The position numbers were made by a program, and so were the translations under genes. From the NCBI GenBank assembly GCA_037481655.1, contig JBBFLF010000021.1, positions 1 through 43,447 on the forward strand: 43,447 nucleotides of DNA, read 5' to 3'. Positions 23,889-31,914 of this stretch are shown here, piece by piece. Source of the stretch: Desulfobaccales bacterium. GTDB lineage: Bacteria; Desulfobacterota; Desulfobaccia; Desulfobaccales; 0-14-0-80-60-11. The first letter of the stretch is position 1. Each line of letters opens with the position of its first letter. The notes under the pieces were generated by a model. It was not told the origin of the DNA. It saw only the letters and a program-made list of their open reading frames with translations, and made no database searches.

Positions 23889-23945
23889 AGTGCAAGGGCC
23901 ATACCAGCGGGTGACGGAAAAGATGTGATACAAGTTATTGATAAT

Positions 23946-23951
23946 ATTATA
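23946..23951 (-). promoter_or_regulatory. -10 element of lpxC
   Basis: A perfect TATAAT on the minus strand in a 35-base AT-rich island. No recognisable -35 exists at 16-18 bases (ACCCAG at 17), so the promoter may depend on an activator. The transcript would start near 23939, leaving a leader of about 70 bases. Confidence 0.5.
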
Positions 23952-23994
23952 TTTTTAAATTAGTTTACCTGGGTTTCATCATTCTTTTCCGAAA

Positions 23995-24044
23995 GTGTGG
24001 CAAAAATCCCACACACAGGAAGTTTCTGTGGCAGAAATCCCACA
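23995..24044. promoter_or_regulatory. tandem palindromic operator-like sites upstream of lpxC
   Basis: The 18-base sequence TGTGG-CARAAATC-CCACA occurs twice, at 23996-24013 and 24027-24044, differing at one base. Each copy is an inverted repeat with an 8-base centre, and starts are 31 bases apart, close to three helical turns. Relative to the predicted lpxC start the centres are near -65 and -96. This spacing is typical of a dimeric regulator bound twice on one face; the regulator is unknown. Confidence 0.55.
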
Positions 24045-24120
24045 AGCTGAAACCGTTTTGAAAGTGATTTCGGAGAAAAGCGACCCCGAAGGCGGCCGCC
24101 GCCCCTTCACTTAATGGGAT

Positions 24121-24178
24121 ATGGAGAGGGGGCCGGGAGAAGGCTCAGAGGCGTGAAACCCCTGGCCCTTCTCCCGGA
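24121..24178. repeat. inverted repeat downstream of the branching enzyme
   Basis: CCGGGAGAAGG (24133-24143) pairs perfectly with 24167-24177 around a 23-base loop. Purine-rich and pyrimidine-rich arms resemble the G/C-tract repeats, but identity to the best copies is low, so membership is tentative. It may end the GH57 transcript, whose stop is 80 bases away. The remainder of 23868-24259 is described in the neighbouring entries. Confidence 0.4.
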
Positions 24179-24259
24179 GAGTTTCTGCAACGACCTCAGA
24201 AGGGCAGCGGCGAAGGTTCCTGACCACCAGGCGGCCCAAAGACCCAGGCGCCGGCCGCC

Positions 24260-26002
24260 TCAGTCGCCCTCGGGGGCGTAGTCCAGGGCCGCCCACCACC
24301 GGGGCTCAATATCCGGGAAGATGTTGTCCCGTTCCCGGCAGAGGTTAAAGAAGTTCCAGTCCTCCTCCGGCAATGCCCGCTCGGTGGCATAGCGCCGGGT
24401 CATGGCCGCCAGGCGCTTGAAGTCGTCGTGGTGCATCACCAGGCGCAGTTCGGCGTAATCCATGGCGCTCACGGTGCTGATGAGGAACTGCCAGTCGGAG
24501 GCCTCCAACAGGAGCAGGGTGCGGCCGCACTGCTTCAAGAGCTCCTGAAGCCGGGGGTCGGGGTCCTGCCAGTAGTTCTTGGCCAGGTCCTCCATCTCCG
24601 CTTCCGCCGGGTAGATGTGCTTCCAGGTCCAGGCGTTCATGTCGTTGAGCCAGATCCAGTGGTAGCCGCCCTCGCCCCAGGAGCCCTCCGGCAGGCTGAT
24701 GACGGCGCTGGGGTCCACGATCTTTAAGTATTCTCCCCCGGTGACCAGCCGCACCCGCCCTTGGGCGTGGAAGGCGCGGATGACCCGCTCCACCCAGGCG
24801 GGACCTTCAAACCACCAGTGGCCGAAGAGCTCGGTGTCGTAGGGCGCCACCACAATACCCGGCTTGCCGTGGGCCTGGCGGTACTCCTCCAGAATGCCGG
24901 TGACCAGGGAGACGAAGTGCTCCGCCTGGGCCGCCAGGCGCTCCTCCACCCATTCGGGGTGATAGGGGCCCTTGTCCGCCAGGTCGGCCTTGGCGCTGGT
25001 AACCCGCCAGTAGCGTAGGCCCCCGGGGAAGCGTTTCTTGTGGAAATCCAGATAGTTGCCGTCGCCGGGGTAGCCCCATTCGCCGCTCCATACCTGCAGC
25101 CCGGTCTTGGGGTCCCGGGTGAAGGCCGCCACCGGCCGCTTGGTCTCCGGGGCCGAGCTCACCAGATAGGCTTCATAAGGCGATTTTTCCTGGTCTTCCG
25201 GGAGCTCCTGGTATTGGGAGGCAAAGCGCTGCCACAGAGCCTCCAGGGCGTGGAAGCGGTCCTTGTAGACCCCGATGGCCTTGCCGCCCTTGAGGAGATG
25301 GGAGTCAATGAAGAAGTAGGAGAGGCCGTTTTCCGAGAGGAATTCCTCCACCCCCTTGCGCAGGGCGGCTTCGGCGCCGGGCGCAGGCACCGGCGGGGCC
25401 CAGCGGTAGCGGGGGCGGTAGGCGCACTCGGGCAGCCAGCAGCCCTGGGGGTCCCGGCCGAAGTGGCGGCGGTAGGCGGCCACCCCCTGCTTCACCTGGG
25501 CCTGCACCGCGGTGTCCCGGCCCAGCAAGGGCAAATACCCGTGGGTGGCGGCGCAGGTGATGACCTCCAGCACGCCGTCCTCCATCAGCCGACGGGGCGT
25601 GGCCATAAGGTCCTCCCGGAACTCCTCCCGGAAGGACTGCAGCAGCCCGGTGTAATGCTCCTCCCAGAAGCGGGCCACGGTGGCGAAATGCTTTTCGCCC
25701 AGTCGGGTGAAGTCGGCCTGGTCCTGGCGGGCCGCCTGGATCTTGTTCTCTAAGTAATCCACGAATTCCTGTAGGAAGACGGTGGACGCCAGCATCTCCG
25801 CCAGGATGGGGGTGATGCCCAAAGTGACCCCGGTGTGCAGGCCTTGAGCTCCCAGATGCTGAAAGACCCGCCATAAGGGGATGTAGGATTCCGCCGCCGC
25901 CTCGTTGAGCCAGTCCATGCCGTGGGGCCAGCGGCCGTGGCCGATGACGTAGGGGAGATGAGAATGCAGCACCAAGGTGAAATATCCGAGGGGCTCGGTC
26001 AT
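24260..26002 (-). CDS. 1,4-alpha-glucan branching enzyme-like glycoside hydrolase, family GH57
   Basis: A 580-residue GH57 protein expected to introduce alpha-1,6 branches into glycogen-like polymers in the cytoplasm. Region 1 is LVLHSHLPYVIGHGRWPHG (His13, His15). The nucleophile lies in WLPECAYRP (Glu192) and the acid/base in PYDTELFGHWWFEGP (Asp389). The C-terminal helical domain (DUF1957 type) with WIWLNDMNAWTWKHIYPAE is present. The length is slightly above the roughly 520-560 usual for this subfamily. ATG 26002 has AGGAGG 5 bases upstream; a start 6 codons earlier is less likely. Pyruvate kinase is the upstream neighbour on the same strand. Confidence 0.88.
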   Translation of the reverse strand: MTEPLGYFTLVLHSHLPYVIGHGRWPHGMDWLNEAAAESYIPLWRVFQHLGAQGLHTGVTLGITPILAEMLASTVFLQEFVDYLENKIQAARQDQADFTRLGEKHFATVARFWEEHYTGLLQSFREEFREDLMATPRRLMEDGVLEVITCAATHGYLPLLGRDTAVQAQVKQGVAAYRRHFGRDPQGCWLPECAYRPRYRWAPPVPAPGAEAALRKGVEEFLSENGLSYFFIDSHLLKGGKAIGVYKDRFHALEALWQRFASQYQELPEDQEKSPYEAYLVSSAPETKRPVAAFTRDPKTGLQVWSGEWGYPGDGNYLDFHKKRFPGGLRYWRVTSAKADLADKGPYHPEWVEERLAAQAEHFVSLVTGILEEYRQAHGKPGIVVAPYDTELFGHWWFEGPAWVERVIRAFHAQGRVRLVTGGEYLKIVDPSAVISLPEGSWGEGGYHWIWLNDMNAWTWKHIYPAEAEMEDLAKNYWQDPDPRLQELLKQCGRTLLLLEASDWQFLISTVSAMDYAELRLVMHHDDFKRLAAMTRRYATERALPEEDWNFFNLCRERDNIFPDIEPRWWAALDYAPEGD

Positions 26003-26331
26003 AGGTCCTCCTGAAGGCAACTCGCCCCGGCGGGTCGCGACTTCTGCAGTCCGGAGCCCGATAAGGCTATCGCCTTGAAATCACAAGATTATCTGGCCGT
26101 CTCCGAGTCAATTCGTCTTGAGTCTGAAGACCGGCCCAGTGCGAGGGGGCAGGAAGGCCAGGGATCACGGCTCTCTGCCCCTCCTCCCACACCCTTCCCC
26201 CAGCCTTTATGGGGGTGGGAAAAGGGGATATAGAGAGGACAGAGGGCCAAGCTTCGCCGGCACTGCCCTCAAAGATGCATCATACCCGAAATCCGCCTCG
26301 GGAGAAAAGAGCGGAGTGGGGATTGGTGGCC
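26003..26331. other. intergenic stretch with a degenerate G/C-tract repeat
   Basis: No gene. A hairpin AAGGC-TATC-GCCTT is at 26063-26076. The repeat-like part is 26143-26226: GAGGGGGCAG (26143-26152) pairs with CTGCCCCTC (26175-26183), followed by C-rich and G-rich arms around CCTTTAT, matching the order seen at 5781-5870. A TTGACT on the minus strand (26106-26111) has no -10 at proper spacing, so I do not call a promoter for the branching enzyme. Confidence 0.45.
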
Positions 26332-27747
26332 TCAGACCACGTCCGCCTTGAGGAGATTGGTGGTGCCCCGCTGGCCCAGGGGCGTGCCCGCGGTGATGAC
26401 TACCTTGTCTCCCCCTTTCAGCCAGCCGGCCTTGAGGGCCTCCTCCTTCACCACCTGGAACATCTGGTCAGTGTCGGTGAGGTTTTGGGCCATGAGGGGA
26501 AAGACTCCCCAGGAAAGGGCCAGGCGACGCCAGGTTTCCCGGCGGGGGGTGACCGCGATGATGGGGGCCGCAGGCCGGAAGCGGCTGATGAGGCGGGCGG
26601 TGGTGCCGAAATCGGTGCTGGTGAGGATGGCCGCGGCTTGGAGATTCTGGGCCATCACCGCGGCAGCGTAGCTGATGGCGTCGGAGATGTCCCGGCGGGC
26701 CACTTGGGCCCGCTCCCGCAGCCAGGGGGCATGGGGGAAATGGGCTTCAATGGCCCGGCTGATGCGGTCCAGATAACGCACCGCCTCCACCGGGAATTTG
26801 CCGGCCGCGGTCTCCTCGGAGAGCATCACTGCGTCGGTGCCGTCCAGGATGGCGTTGGCCACGTCGGTGACCTCCGCCCGGCTGGGCCGGGAGTGGTCCA
26901 CCATGGACAGGAGCATCTGGGTGGCGGTGATCACCGGTTTGCCGGCCCGGTTGGCGGCGGCGATGACCTGTTTCTGGATGATGGGCACCCGCTCCAGAGG
27001 GAGCTCCAGCCCCAGGTCGCCCCGGGCCACCATGAGGCCGTCGGCCACGGCCAGGATCTCCTCCAGGTTATCCACCGCCTCGTGTTTCTCCACCTTGGCG
27101 ATAAGGGGGGTGTCGGCCCCCAGGCGGTCCAACACGGCCCGGGCCTCCAGGACATCGGCGGCGGAGCGCACATAGGAGAGGGCAATGAAGTCCACCCCCA
27201 TCTCCACCCCGGCGCGGATGTCCTCCTTGTCCTTGTCGGTGAGGGCCGGGATGGAGAGGCTGTGGTGGGGGAAGTTGATGCCGGCATGGGAGCGCAGCAC
27301 CCCGCCGGTGATCACCCGGCAGTGCAGGGTCTCGCCGGTCTTGTCCTCCACCTTGAGCTCGATGTTGCCGTCCGCCAGCAGGATATGGGCGCCCACGGGG
27401 CTGTCGGCCACGATTTCCGGGTAGGCCACACTGACACAGTCCTTCTCCCCCACCCCGCAGACGGCGGTGAGGGTGAACTTCTGGCCCCGCTCCAAGGTGA
27501 TCTGGCCATCGGGGAATTCCCCGATGCGGATCTTGGGGCCGGCCAGGTCCTGGAGGGCGGCCAGGGGCCGGCCCAGATCGGCGGCCAGCTGGCGCACCTC
27601 TTCCAAGCGGCGGGCGTGCTCCGCCGGAGTGGCGTGGGAAAAATTGAGACGCACCACATCCACGCCGGCATGCAGCAGAGCGGGCAGGGTCTTGCCCAGA
27701 CAGGCAGGACCCAGGGTGGCGATAATTTTGGTGCGGCGCCGCGCCAT
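26332..27747 (-). CDS. pyk: pyruvate kinase
   Basis: Transfers phosphate from phosphoenolpyruvate to ADP at the end of glycolysis. The 471-residue length is typical. Visible are RRRTKIIATLGPA at the N-terminus, VRLNFSHA, the B-domain insertion, the active-site stretch PLIAKVEKHEAVDNLEEIL with the catalytic lysine, GDLGLELPLE, and the A-domain TEVTDVANAILDGTDAVMLS pattern (here AEVTDVANAILDG). A C-terminal allosteric domain follows. ATG 27747 has GGAGG upstream; the in-frame extension to 27918 runs through the leader hairpins. The leader carries two strong hairpins and a plausible sigma-70 promoter. Confidence 0.94.
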   Translation of the reverse strand: MARRRTKIIATLGPACLGKTLPALLHAGVDVVRLNFSHATPAEHARRLEEVRQLAADLGRPLAALQDLAGPKIRIGEFPDGQITLERGQKFTLTAVCGVGEKDCVSVAYPEIVADSPVGAHILLADGNIELKVEDKTGETLHCRVITGGVLRSHAGINFPHHSLSIPALTDKDKEDIRAGVEMGVDFIALSYVRSAADVLEARAVLDRLGADTPLIAKVEKHEAVDNLEEILAVADGLMVARGDLGLELPLERVPIIQKQVIAAANRAGKPVITATQMLLSMVDHSRPSRAEVTDVANAILDGTDAVMLSEETAAGKFPVEAVRYLDRISRAIEAHFPHAPWLRERAQVARRDISDAISYAAAVMAQNLQAAAILTSTDFGTTARLISRFRPAAPIIAVTPRRETWRRLALSWGVFPLMAQNLTDTDQMFQVVKEEALKAGWLKGGDKVVITAGTPLGQRGTTNLLKADVV

Positions 27748-27770
27748 GGTTCCTCCGAGGCCTGAGGGAT

Positions 27771-27839
27771 GGGGAATTTCCCCCACCCAGGGTGAGAAAT
27801 TCCCCAGAATATGGGGCGGCCTCCTTTTCCGGCCGCCCG
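27771..27839 (-). promoter_or_regulatory. double-hairpin 5' leader of pyk
   Basis: On the minus strand two perfect hairpins follow each other. GGGCGGCC pairs with GGCCGCCC (outer bounds about 27815-27839) around a 9-base A/G-rich loop. Then GGGGAATTTC pairs with GAAATTCCCC (27796-27805 with 27771-27780), with an inner CACC/GGTG stem. They end 23 bases before the ATG, leaving the ribosome site free. No T-run is present, so they are more likely to affect stability or act as a sensor than to terminate. Confidence 0.5.
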
Positions 27840-27886
27840 CCGGTTCCTGGATATTTTCCCATATCCCGGCAAAATTTGTGAATTTT

Positions 27887-27915
27887 TTATTAAAAACCGC
27901 TCCGGAGCTTGAAAA
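27887..27915 (-). promoter_or_regulatory. promoter of pyk
   Basis: On the minus strand TTTTCA (27915-27910), a 17-base spacer and TAATAA (27892-27887). Its -35 occupies nearly the same bases as the -35 of the divergent promoter for the zinc-ribbon gene. Confidence 0.5.
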
Positions 27916-27937
27916 CATGCAAAGGCATGGTTATTGC
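27909..27937 (+). promoter_or_regulatory. candidate promoter of the zinc-ribbon gene
   Basis: TTGAAA (27909-27914), a 17-base spacer and TATTGC (27932-27937); TATATC a few bases on is an alternative. A small dyad CATGC-AAAG-GCATG (27916-27929) fills the spacer and could bind a regulator of either direction. Confidence 0.4.
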
Positions 27938-27973
27938 ATATATCCATGGCAATCATATAGGGGGAGTGCACTT

Positions 27974-28174
27974 ATGCCGCTTTATGAGTATCAATGCGTG
28001 GACTGTGGAGCAGCCGATCTGAGGGTGGCCGGCCTGGATGATCACACCGCCATCTGCATGGAGTGCGGCGGGCTGATGCTGCGGCTCAATGAGGACATTT
28101 TCCGGCCCTATTTCGAGGAGGAAGCGCCGGCGCCGGCCGCCTCGCGGCACAAGGTCTCCAACAATGGCACCTGA
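27974..28174 (+). CDS. small FmdB-like zinc-ribbon protein
   Basis: A 66-residue protein beginning MPLYEYQCVDCG, the hallmark start of the FmdB-type zinc-ribbon family, with a second pair in CMECGG. The four cysteines (8, 11, 28, 31) would bind one zinc. The C-terminal half is acidic, then Ala/Pro-rich. Members are thought to be regulatory or RNA/DNA-associated, but the function is not established. ATG 27974 follows GGGGGAG by 7 bases. The gene is monocistronic, with its own promoter region and a textbook terminator. Confidence 0.72.
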   Translation: MPLYEYQCVDCGAADLRVAGLDDHTAICMECGGLMLRLNEDIFRPYFEEEAPAPAASRHKVSNNGT

Positions 28175-28201
28175 GCTTTCTCACCGGAGGCTGAGGGGGA
28201 G

Positions 28202-28233
28202 ACGGCGGCAGAGGTGAGGCCGCCGTTTCTTTT
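28202..28233 (+). terminator. intrinsic terminator of the zinc-ribbon gene
   Basis: ACGGCGGC (28202-28209) pairs with GCCGCCGT (28219-28226), followed by TTCTTTT. Confidence 0.85.
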
Positions 28234-28353
28234 GGACCAAGAAGAGGCGCGGACCCAAGCCGGCCGCGGCCTGCGTCAGCGGGACCTGCCCTCAAAATGA
28301 TAATGGGGGGCGGGAGGAGAACGCCCCTTTCTCTCAGGCTAAGAACGGAGGGG

Positions 28354-28866
28354 TCAGTTGACTGCCCGACTTAAGGGGGAGGAGAGCTGGCCACTCCGGA
28401 GAAAGTCCTCCAGAAACTCCTGCAGCAGCCGGGCCAAGGCCTCATAGAGGGGCTCCCAGTCGGACTCTTTCAGCCCGTTCTGGACTTCGCCCCGGGCCTC
28501 CCGACACCATTTGAGGTGCAGGGAGGGACCGAAGGGGCCCAGGGGGGTGGGCTGCCCATCCACAAAAAAGACCTCCAGGCTGAAGGGCCGGCTGCCGGCT
28601 CCCTGGGTCGGGGGGAGGGTGACGATCACCCCGAGGCACGGACCGCCCTCCCAGTTATCTTCCTGCGTGTGCCGCAAGGACACCCCCGCCAAGGAAAGGC
28701 GCACTTCCGCTTCTGTCCGCAAACGCTCCCAATTGAAGGGGGAGGGGTCCCGAGTGGGGGGCGGCGGGGCGATCCAGACCTGCACCCCGCTGGTCCCGGG
28801 GGGCTGGCCGTGGCTGGGCCCCGTCCCAGGGTAGGGAGAGTGGCTCACGTCTCTGATTTTCTTCAC
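28354..28866 (-). CDS. hypothetical protein
   Basis: A 170-residue frame that reads like a real protein from about residue 28 onward: VQVWIAPPPP, alternating hydrophobic strands (EVRLSLAGVSLRH, LGVIVTLPPT, FSLEVFFVDG), and an amphipathic C-terminal helix (PLYEALARLLQEFLEDFLR). GTG 28866 was chosen because AAGGA lies 8 bases upstream; an extension to 28920 is possible. No signal peptide or known motif is seen. The rest of the intergenic space on either side (28234-28353 and 28867-29128) has no feature that I can support. The opposite strand is also open here, so the call is tentative. Confidence 0.45.
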   Translation of the reverse strand: MKKIRDVSHSPYPGTGPSHGQPPGTSGVQVWIAPPPPTRDPSPFNWERLRTEAEVRLSLAGVSLRHTQEDNWEGGPCLGVIVTLPPTQGAGSRPFSLEVFFVDGQPTPLGPFGPSLHLKWCREARGEVQNGLKESDWEPLYEALARLLQEFLEDFLRSGQLSSPLSRAVN

Positions 28867-29128
28867 CGGTCGGTCCTTCCGGAGGCTCACAGGAGGGGGC
28901 GACAGCTCTGTCCGCCCCACTGGCTGGCCCGCTCACTCGCCCCCTTCCGGGCTGAGTTGGCCAATCTGTCCCATTATGCCCCAGGGAGGTGGGGGGGCAA
29001 TCGGGGACGGCCTGATTTCTCTCGGGGAAAACCCTGAAATCCTGGTCGGGAAAGATATGAGATGACCCAAGGCAGGCCGGGGCCGGCGGTCAGGCGGAGC
29101 AGGCCCCCCGGCCCCGAGGAGGGTGGCT

Positions 29129-29782
29129 TTATGGTTCGAGGGAGGTGAGGCCTTCCCGGATGGCGTACTTGGTGAGCTCGGCGATGCTGTGGATTCCCAG
29201 CTTGTGCATGATCTGCTGGCGGTGGGTCTCCACCGTCTTGACGCTGATGTGCAATTGTTCGGCGATCTGGCCGGTGGGCTTGCCCTCGGCCATGAGCTGC
29301 AGCACCTCCCGTTCCCGGGGGGTGAGCATGGTGAAGGCGGAGGAACGGGGCGCGGACAGCCCCTGGACATAGTCCTGGATGACGATGTTGGAGACTCCGG
29401 GGCTCAGGTAGGTCTTGTTGGCCATCACCAGGCGGATGGCGGCGGCCAGCTCCTCAAAGGCGCAGTCCTTGAGGAGATACCCCGAGGAGCCGGCCTTGAG
29501 CATATTGACCACAAAACGGCGGTCGGCATGCATGGAAAGGGCGATGATCTTGGTCTCGGGAAAGGCGGCCAGGACCTGCCGGGTGGCTTCAATGCCGTTG
29601 AGGTCCGGCATGTTGACGTCCATGATGACCACGTCGGGCCTGAGTTCCTTGACGAGCTGCACCACTTCCCGCCCGTTTTCGGCCTCGGCCACCACCTCCA
29701 TATCCGGTTCCTTGGCCAGAAGGGTGGCCAGACCCTGACGGACGATCATGTGGTCATCAGCGATGATGATCCTCGTCTTCAT
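29129..29782 (-). CDS. NarL/FixJ-family response regulator
   Basis: A 217-residue two-domain transcription factor. The receiver domain has the acidic pair Asp9/Asp10, the phosphoacceptor Asp55 in VIMDVNMPDLNG, and the conserved Lys in LLKDCAFEEL. The C-terminal LuxR-type helix-turn-helix is LTPREREVLQLMAEG followed by IAEQLHISVKTVETHR. ATG 29782 has GGAGG upstream. The gene overlaps the 3' end of the kinase gene by 26 bases, so the pair is co-expressed. Its targets are unknown; the divergent neighbour (endonuclease-helicase) is one possibility from position alone. Confidence 0.9.
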   Translation of the reverse strand: MKTRIIIADDHMIVRQGLATLLAKEPDMEVVAEAENGREVVQLVKELRPDVVIMDVNMPDLNGIEATRQVLAAFPETKIIALSMHADRRFVVNMLKAGSSGYLLKDCAFEELAAAIRLVMANKTYLSPGVSNIVIQDYVQGLSAPRSSAFTMLTPREREVLQLMAEGKPTGQIAEQLHISVKTVETHRQQIMHKLGIHSIAELTKYAIREGLTSLEP

Positions 29783-31550
29783 GGTTTCCCTCCGTGGAAT
29801 TCCACCCTTCGGGGAGGGGCGCCCGGATGCGGACCGTGGTCCCTTCCTGCGGCTGGGAGTTGAGGTCGAGGTGCGCCCCCATGTGTTCGAGGCGCTCTCG
29901 GATGCTGAAGAGCCCGAAGCCTGCCATTGTGCCGCTTTTGCTGAGAACGTCTGCCACATCGAAGCCGATTCCATCGTCTTTTATGTCAATGCACAGTTTA
30001 TCTGCCTGTTTGTCAAGGAAAATTTCCACCTGTCGGGCCCGGGAGTGCTTCACCGCATTGGTGAGGAGCTCCTGAATAATACGGAAGAGGAGCACCCGAT
30101 GGGCCTCCGGCAGCGGGGGGAGGGGGGCGCCCCGCGTGACTCTCACCTGAATGTGATGGCGCCGCTCGAACTGCTCCGCCAGCCATTCCACCGCCTCCTC
30201 CCAGTCACCCTCAAAGAGGAGGGGCGGACTCAGTTTGGAGGTCAGCGCCCGGCTGGCGGCAATGGCCTCCTCCAGATAGCTGAGGGCCTCCCGCACCTCC
30301 TGGTCCCGGCCCTCCCAGGCCAGGGCCTCCTTGAGGGCAAAGAGCTTCATCTTGGCCAGGGCCAGGGGCTGACTCACCTGATCATGCAGATCCACCGCCA
30401 GGCTGCGGCGCTCCCGCTCCTCGGTGAGGGAGAGCTCCGCCGCCAGGGAGCGCAGCCGCTCCTGGTAGGACTCCAGCATGGCCTGGGATTCCTTCTGGGG
30501 GGTGATGTCCTCCACCATGCCCACCAACAGGAGAGGGCCGTCCGGGTTGGGGCGGACGGCGGCGGTGTGCACCCGGGCCCACAGGATGGACCCGTCCTGG
30601 CGGATAAAGCGGGCCTCCCGGACATAGCCCTGGCGACGGCCCTCCCGGAGTTCCTGAAACAGGCGCCGACGCTCCGCCACGTCCTCCGGATGCAGCAGGT
30701 CTTCGGTGGCATACCGGCACAGGACGTCACGGGGGTAGCCCAGCATCTGGATCAGCGCCTTATTGACCTCTAGGCCCTTGCCGTCCATCTGCATGAGGCC
30801 GATGCCGATGGGGGCGTTCTCAAAGATGGTCCGGAAGCGGGCCTCGCTCTGCCGCAAGGCCGCCTCCGCCTGGCGGCGGGCGGTGATATCCCGGGCGATG
30901 ACCAGGACTGCCGGACGCCCGTGATAGTACAGGCGCACCGCGGCGGTCTCCACGTCCACCACGCTGCCGTCCAGGCGCAGGAGCTGGAGCTCCTGCCGGG
31001 GCGCTTCGCCATCCCCCTCCAGCACCTGCCGGATGCGCGCCGCGGCCAGCTCCCGGGAGGCCGGCGCCACCACCTCCAGCACCTCCCGGCCCTCCAGCAT
31101 CTCCGGGCTTTCCGCGCCCAACAGGCGGGCGGCGGCGGGATTGAGGAAGACAAAGCGGCCGTCCTGATGCAGGGCGATGGCGTCCGGGGAGAGCTCCACC
31201 AGGCGGCGGTAGCGCTCCTCACAATCCCGGAGGCGCTCCTCCGCCCGGGAACTGGCCGCCTGGAGCCTGAGCCTCTCCTGCCGCAAATGCAGACATTCCT
31301 GGAAGGTGGCATGGTGGCGGTGGAGAAAGTGCATGGACAGCCCCGCCCCCAGAAAAGCCGCGGTCAGCACCGTCACGGCATCGATGCCCAGGAAGGTGAA
31401 GTGAGGACAGAGGAGGTGGTTGAGGAGTTCCGCCAGAGAGAGCGTCGCCAAAAGACCCAGGGCCCACAAGAGTGGTTGCAGCCGAATTCCGGGGGAGATC
31501 GGGGCCGGCCAGTCTCCCCGTGGTCCCCCATCTTCCCAGCGTGTGGCCAT
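29757..31550 (-). CDS. PAS-domain sensor histidine kinase (NarX/DegS class)
   Basis: A 597-residue membrane sensor. Two hydrophobic segments near the N-terminus (about 24-46 and 54-74) are separated by a very short loop, so there is no large periplasmic sensor domain. A short coiled coil (about 80-115) leads into two PAS domains (about 115-235 and 240-370). The HisKA_3 phosphoacceptor is His389 in LAVDLHDQVSQPL. The HATPase domain has ELLTNAVKHS, DDGIGFD and GFGLFSIRERLEHMGA. Sensing is probably intracellular, via the PAS domains. The C-terminus (EGNHEDEDHHR) is encoded in the overlap with the regulator gene. GGAGGT precedes ATG 31550 by 10 bases. Confidence 0.88.
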   Translation of the reverse strand: MATRWEDGGPRGDWPAPISPGIRLQPLLWALGLLATLSLAELLNHLLCPHFTFLGIDAVTVLTAAFLGAGLSMHFLHRHHATFQECLHLRQERLRLQAASSRAEERLRDCEERYRRLVELSPDAIALHQDGRFVFLNPAAARLLGAESPEMLEGREVLEVVAPASRELAAARIRQVLEGDGEAPRQELQLLRLDGSVVDVETAAVRLYYHGRPAVLVIARDITARRQAEAALRQSEARFRTIFENAPIGIGLMQMDGKGLEVNKALIQMLGYPRDVLCRYATEDLLHPEDVAERRRLFQELREGRRQGYVREARFIRQDGSILWARVHTAAVRPNPDGPLLLVGMVEDITPQKESQAMLESYQERLRSLAAELSLTEERERRSLAVDLHDQVSQPLALAKMKLFALKEALAWEGRDQEVREALSYLEEAIAASRALTSKLSPPLLFEGDWEEAVEWLAEQFERRHHIQVRVTRGAPLPPLPEAHRVLLFRIIQELLTNAVKHSRARQVEIFLDKQADKLCIDIKDDGIGFDVADVLSKSGTMAGFGLFSIRERLEHMGAHLDLNSQPQEGTTVRIRAPLPEGWNSTEGNHEDEDHHR

Positions 31551-31879
31551 GGCGGCGCCACCTCCGGCAGGTCTTTAAACCCGGCAAAGGGGTGGAGGCT
31601 CATCCATGAGCGGCAAGCACGGTAAGTATGGCCGTCCCGGCTTGGCCGCCGTCTGAGCCACGCCTGAAGAGGACCTGGACCCCAGGGGAGGCAAGCTCGG
31701 GGGTTCCCTCTTCCCAGACCCTTGTTTGGTGGGTATGAGACGCCGAAAAATACCCGGACTCCTCTCGGGCAGTGCCTGACGGGTCGGCAGATATACTATG
31801 GGTTAACTATGTCATGGGCGGTCTGCCCTGTCAATGGACTAAAGTGCGCCTGCATGATTATCTCGACAGGCGCGGGGAT
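31551..31879. other. intergenic region between divergent kinase and endonuclease-helicase genes
   Basis: No gene on either strand. TATACT at 31792-31797 has no matching -35 in the plus direction. Minus-strand promoter elements for the kinase are not evident. A short inverted repeat is formed by CTCATCC-ATGAG near 31598. Nothing else stands out. Confidence 0.4.
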
Positions 31880-31908
31880 TTGGCGCCCTCGGGGTTTTGT
31901 GCTACAGT
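31880..31908 (+). promoter_or_regulatory. extended -10 promoter giving a near-leaderless transcript
   Basis: TTGGCG (31880-31885), a 17-base spacer ending in TGC, and TACAGT (31903-31908). Transcription would begin at 31914-31916, that is at the ATG at 31915. The absence of any Shine-Dalgarno sequence before that ATG agrees with a leaderless message. Confidence 0.5.
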
Positions 31909-31914
31909 GGCGCC

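Noticed and set aside
23868-23933. N-terminal extension of LpxC to an upstream ATG
   Set aside because: The family begins at the MIxQxTL-like sequence, and the added residues are translated from the hairpin and leader.
27748-27918. 57-residue N-terminal extension of pyruvate kinase
   Set aside because: It is translated from the leader hairpins, while GGAGG precedes the internal ATG and the family start matches there.
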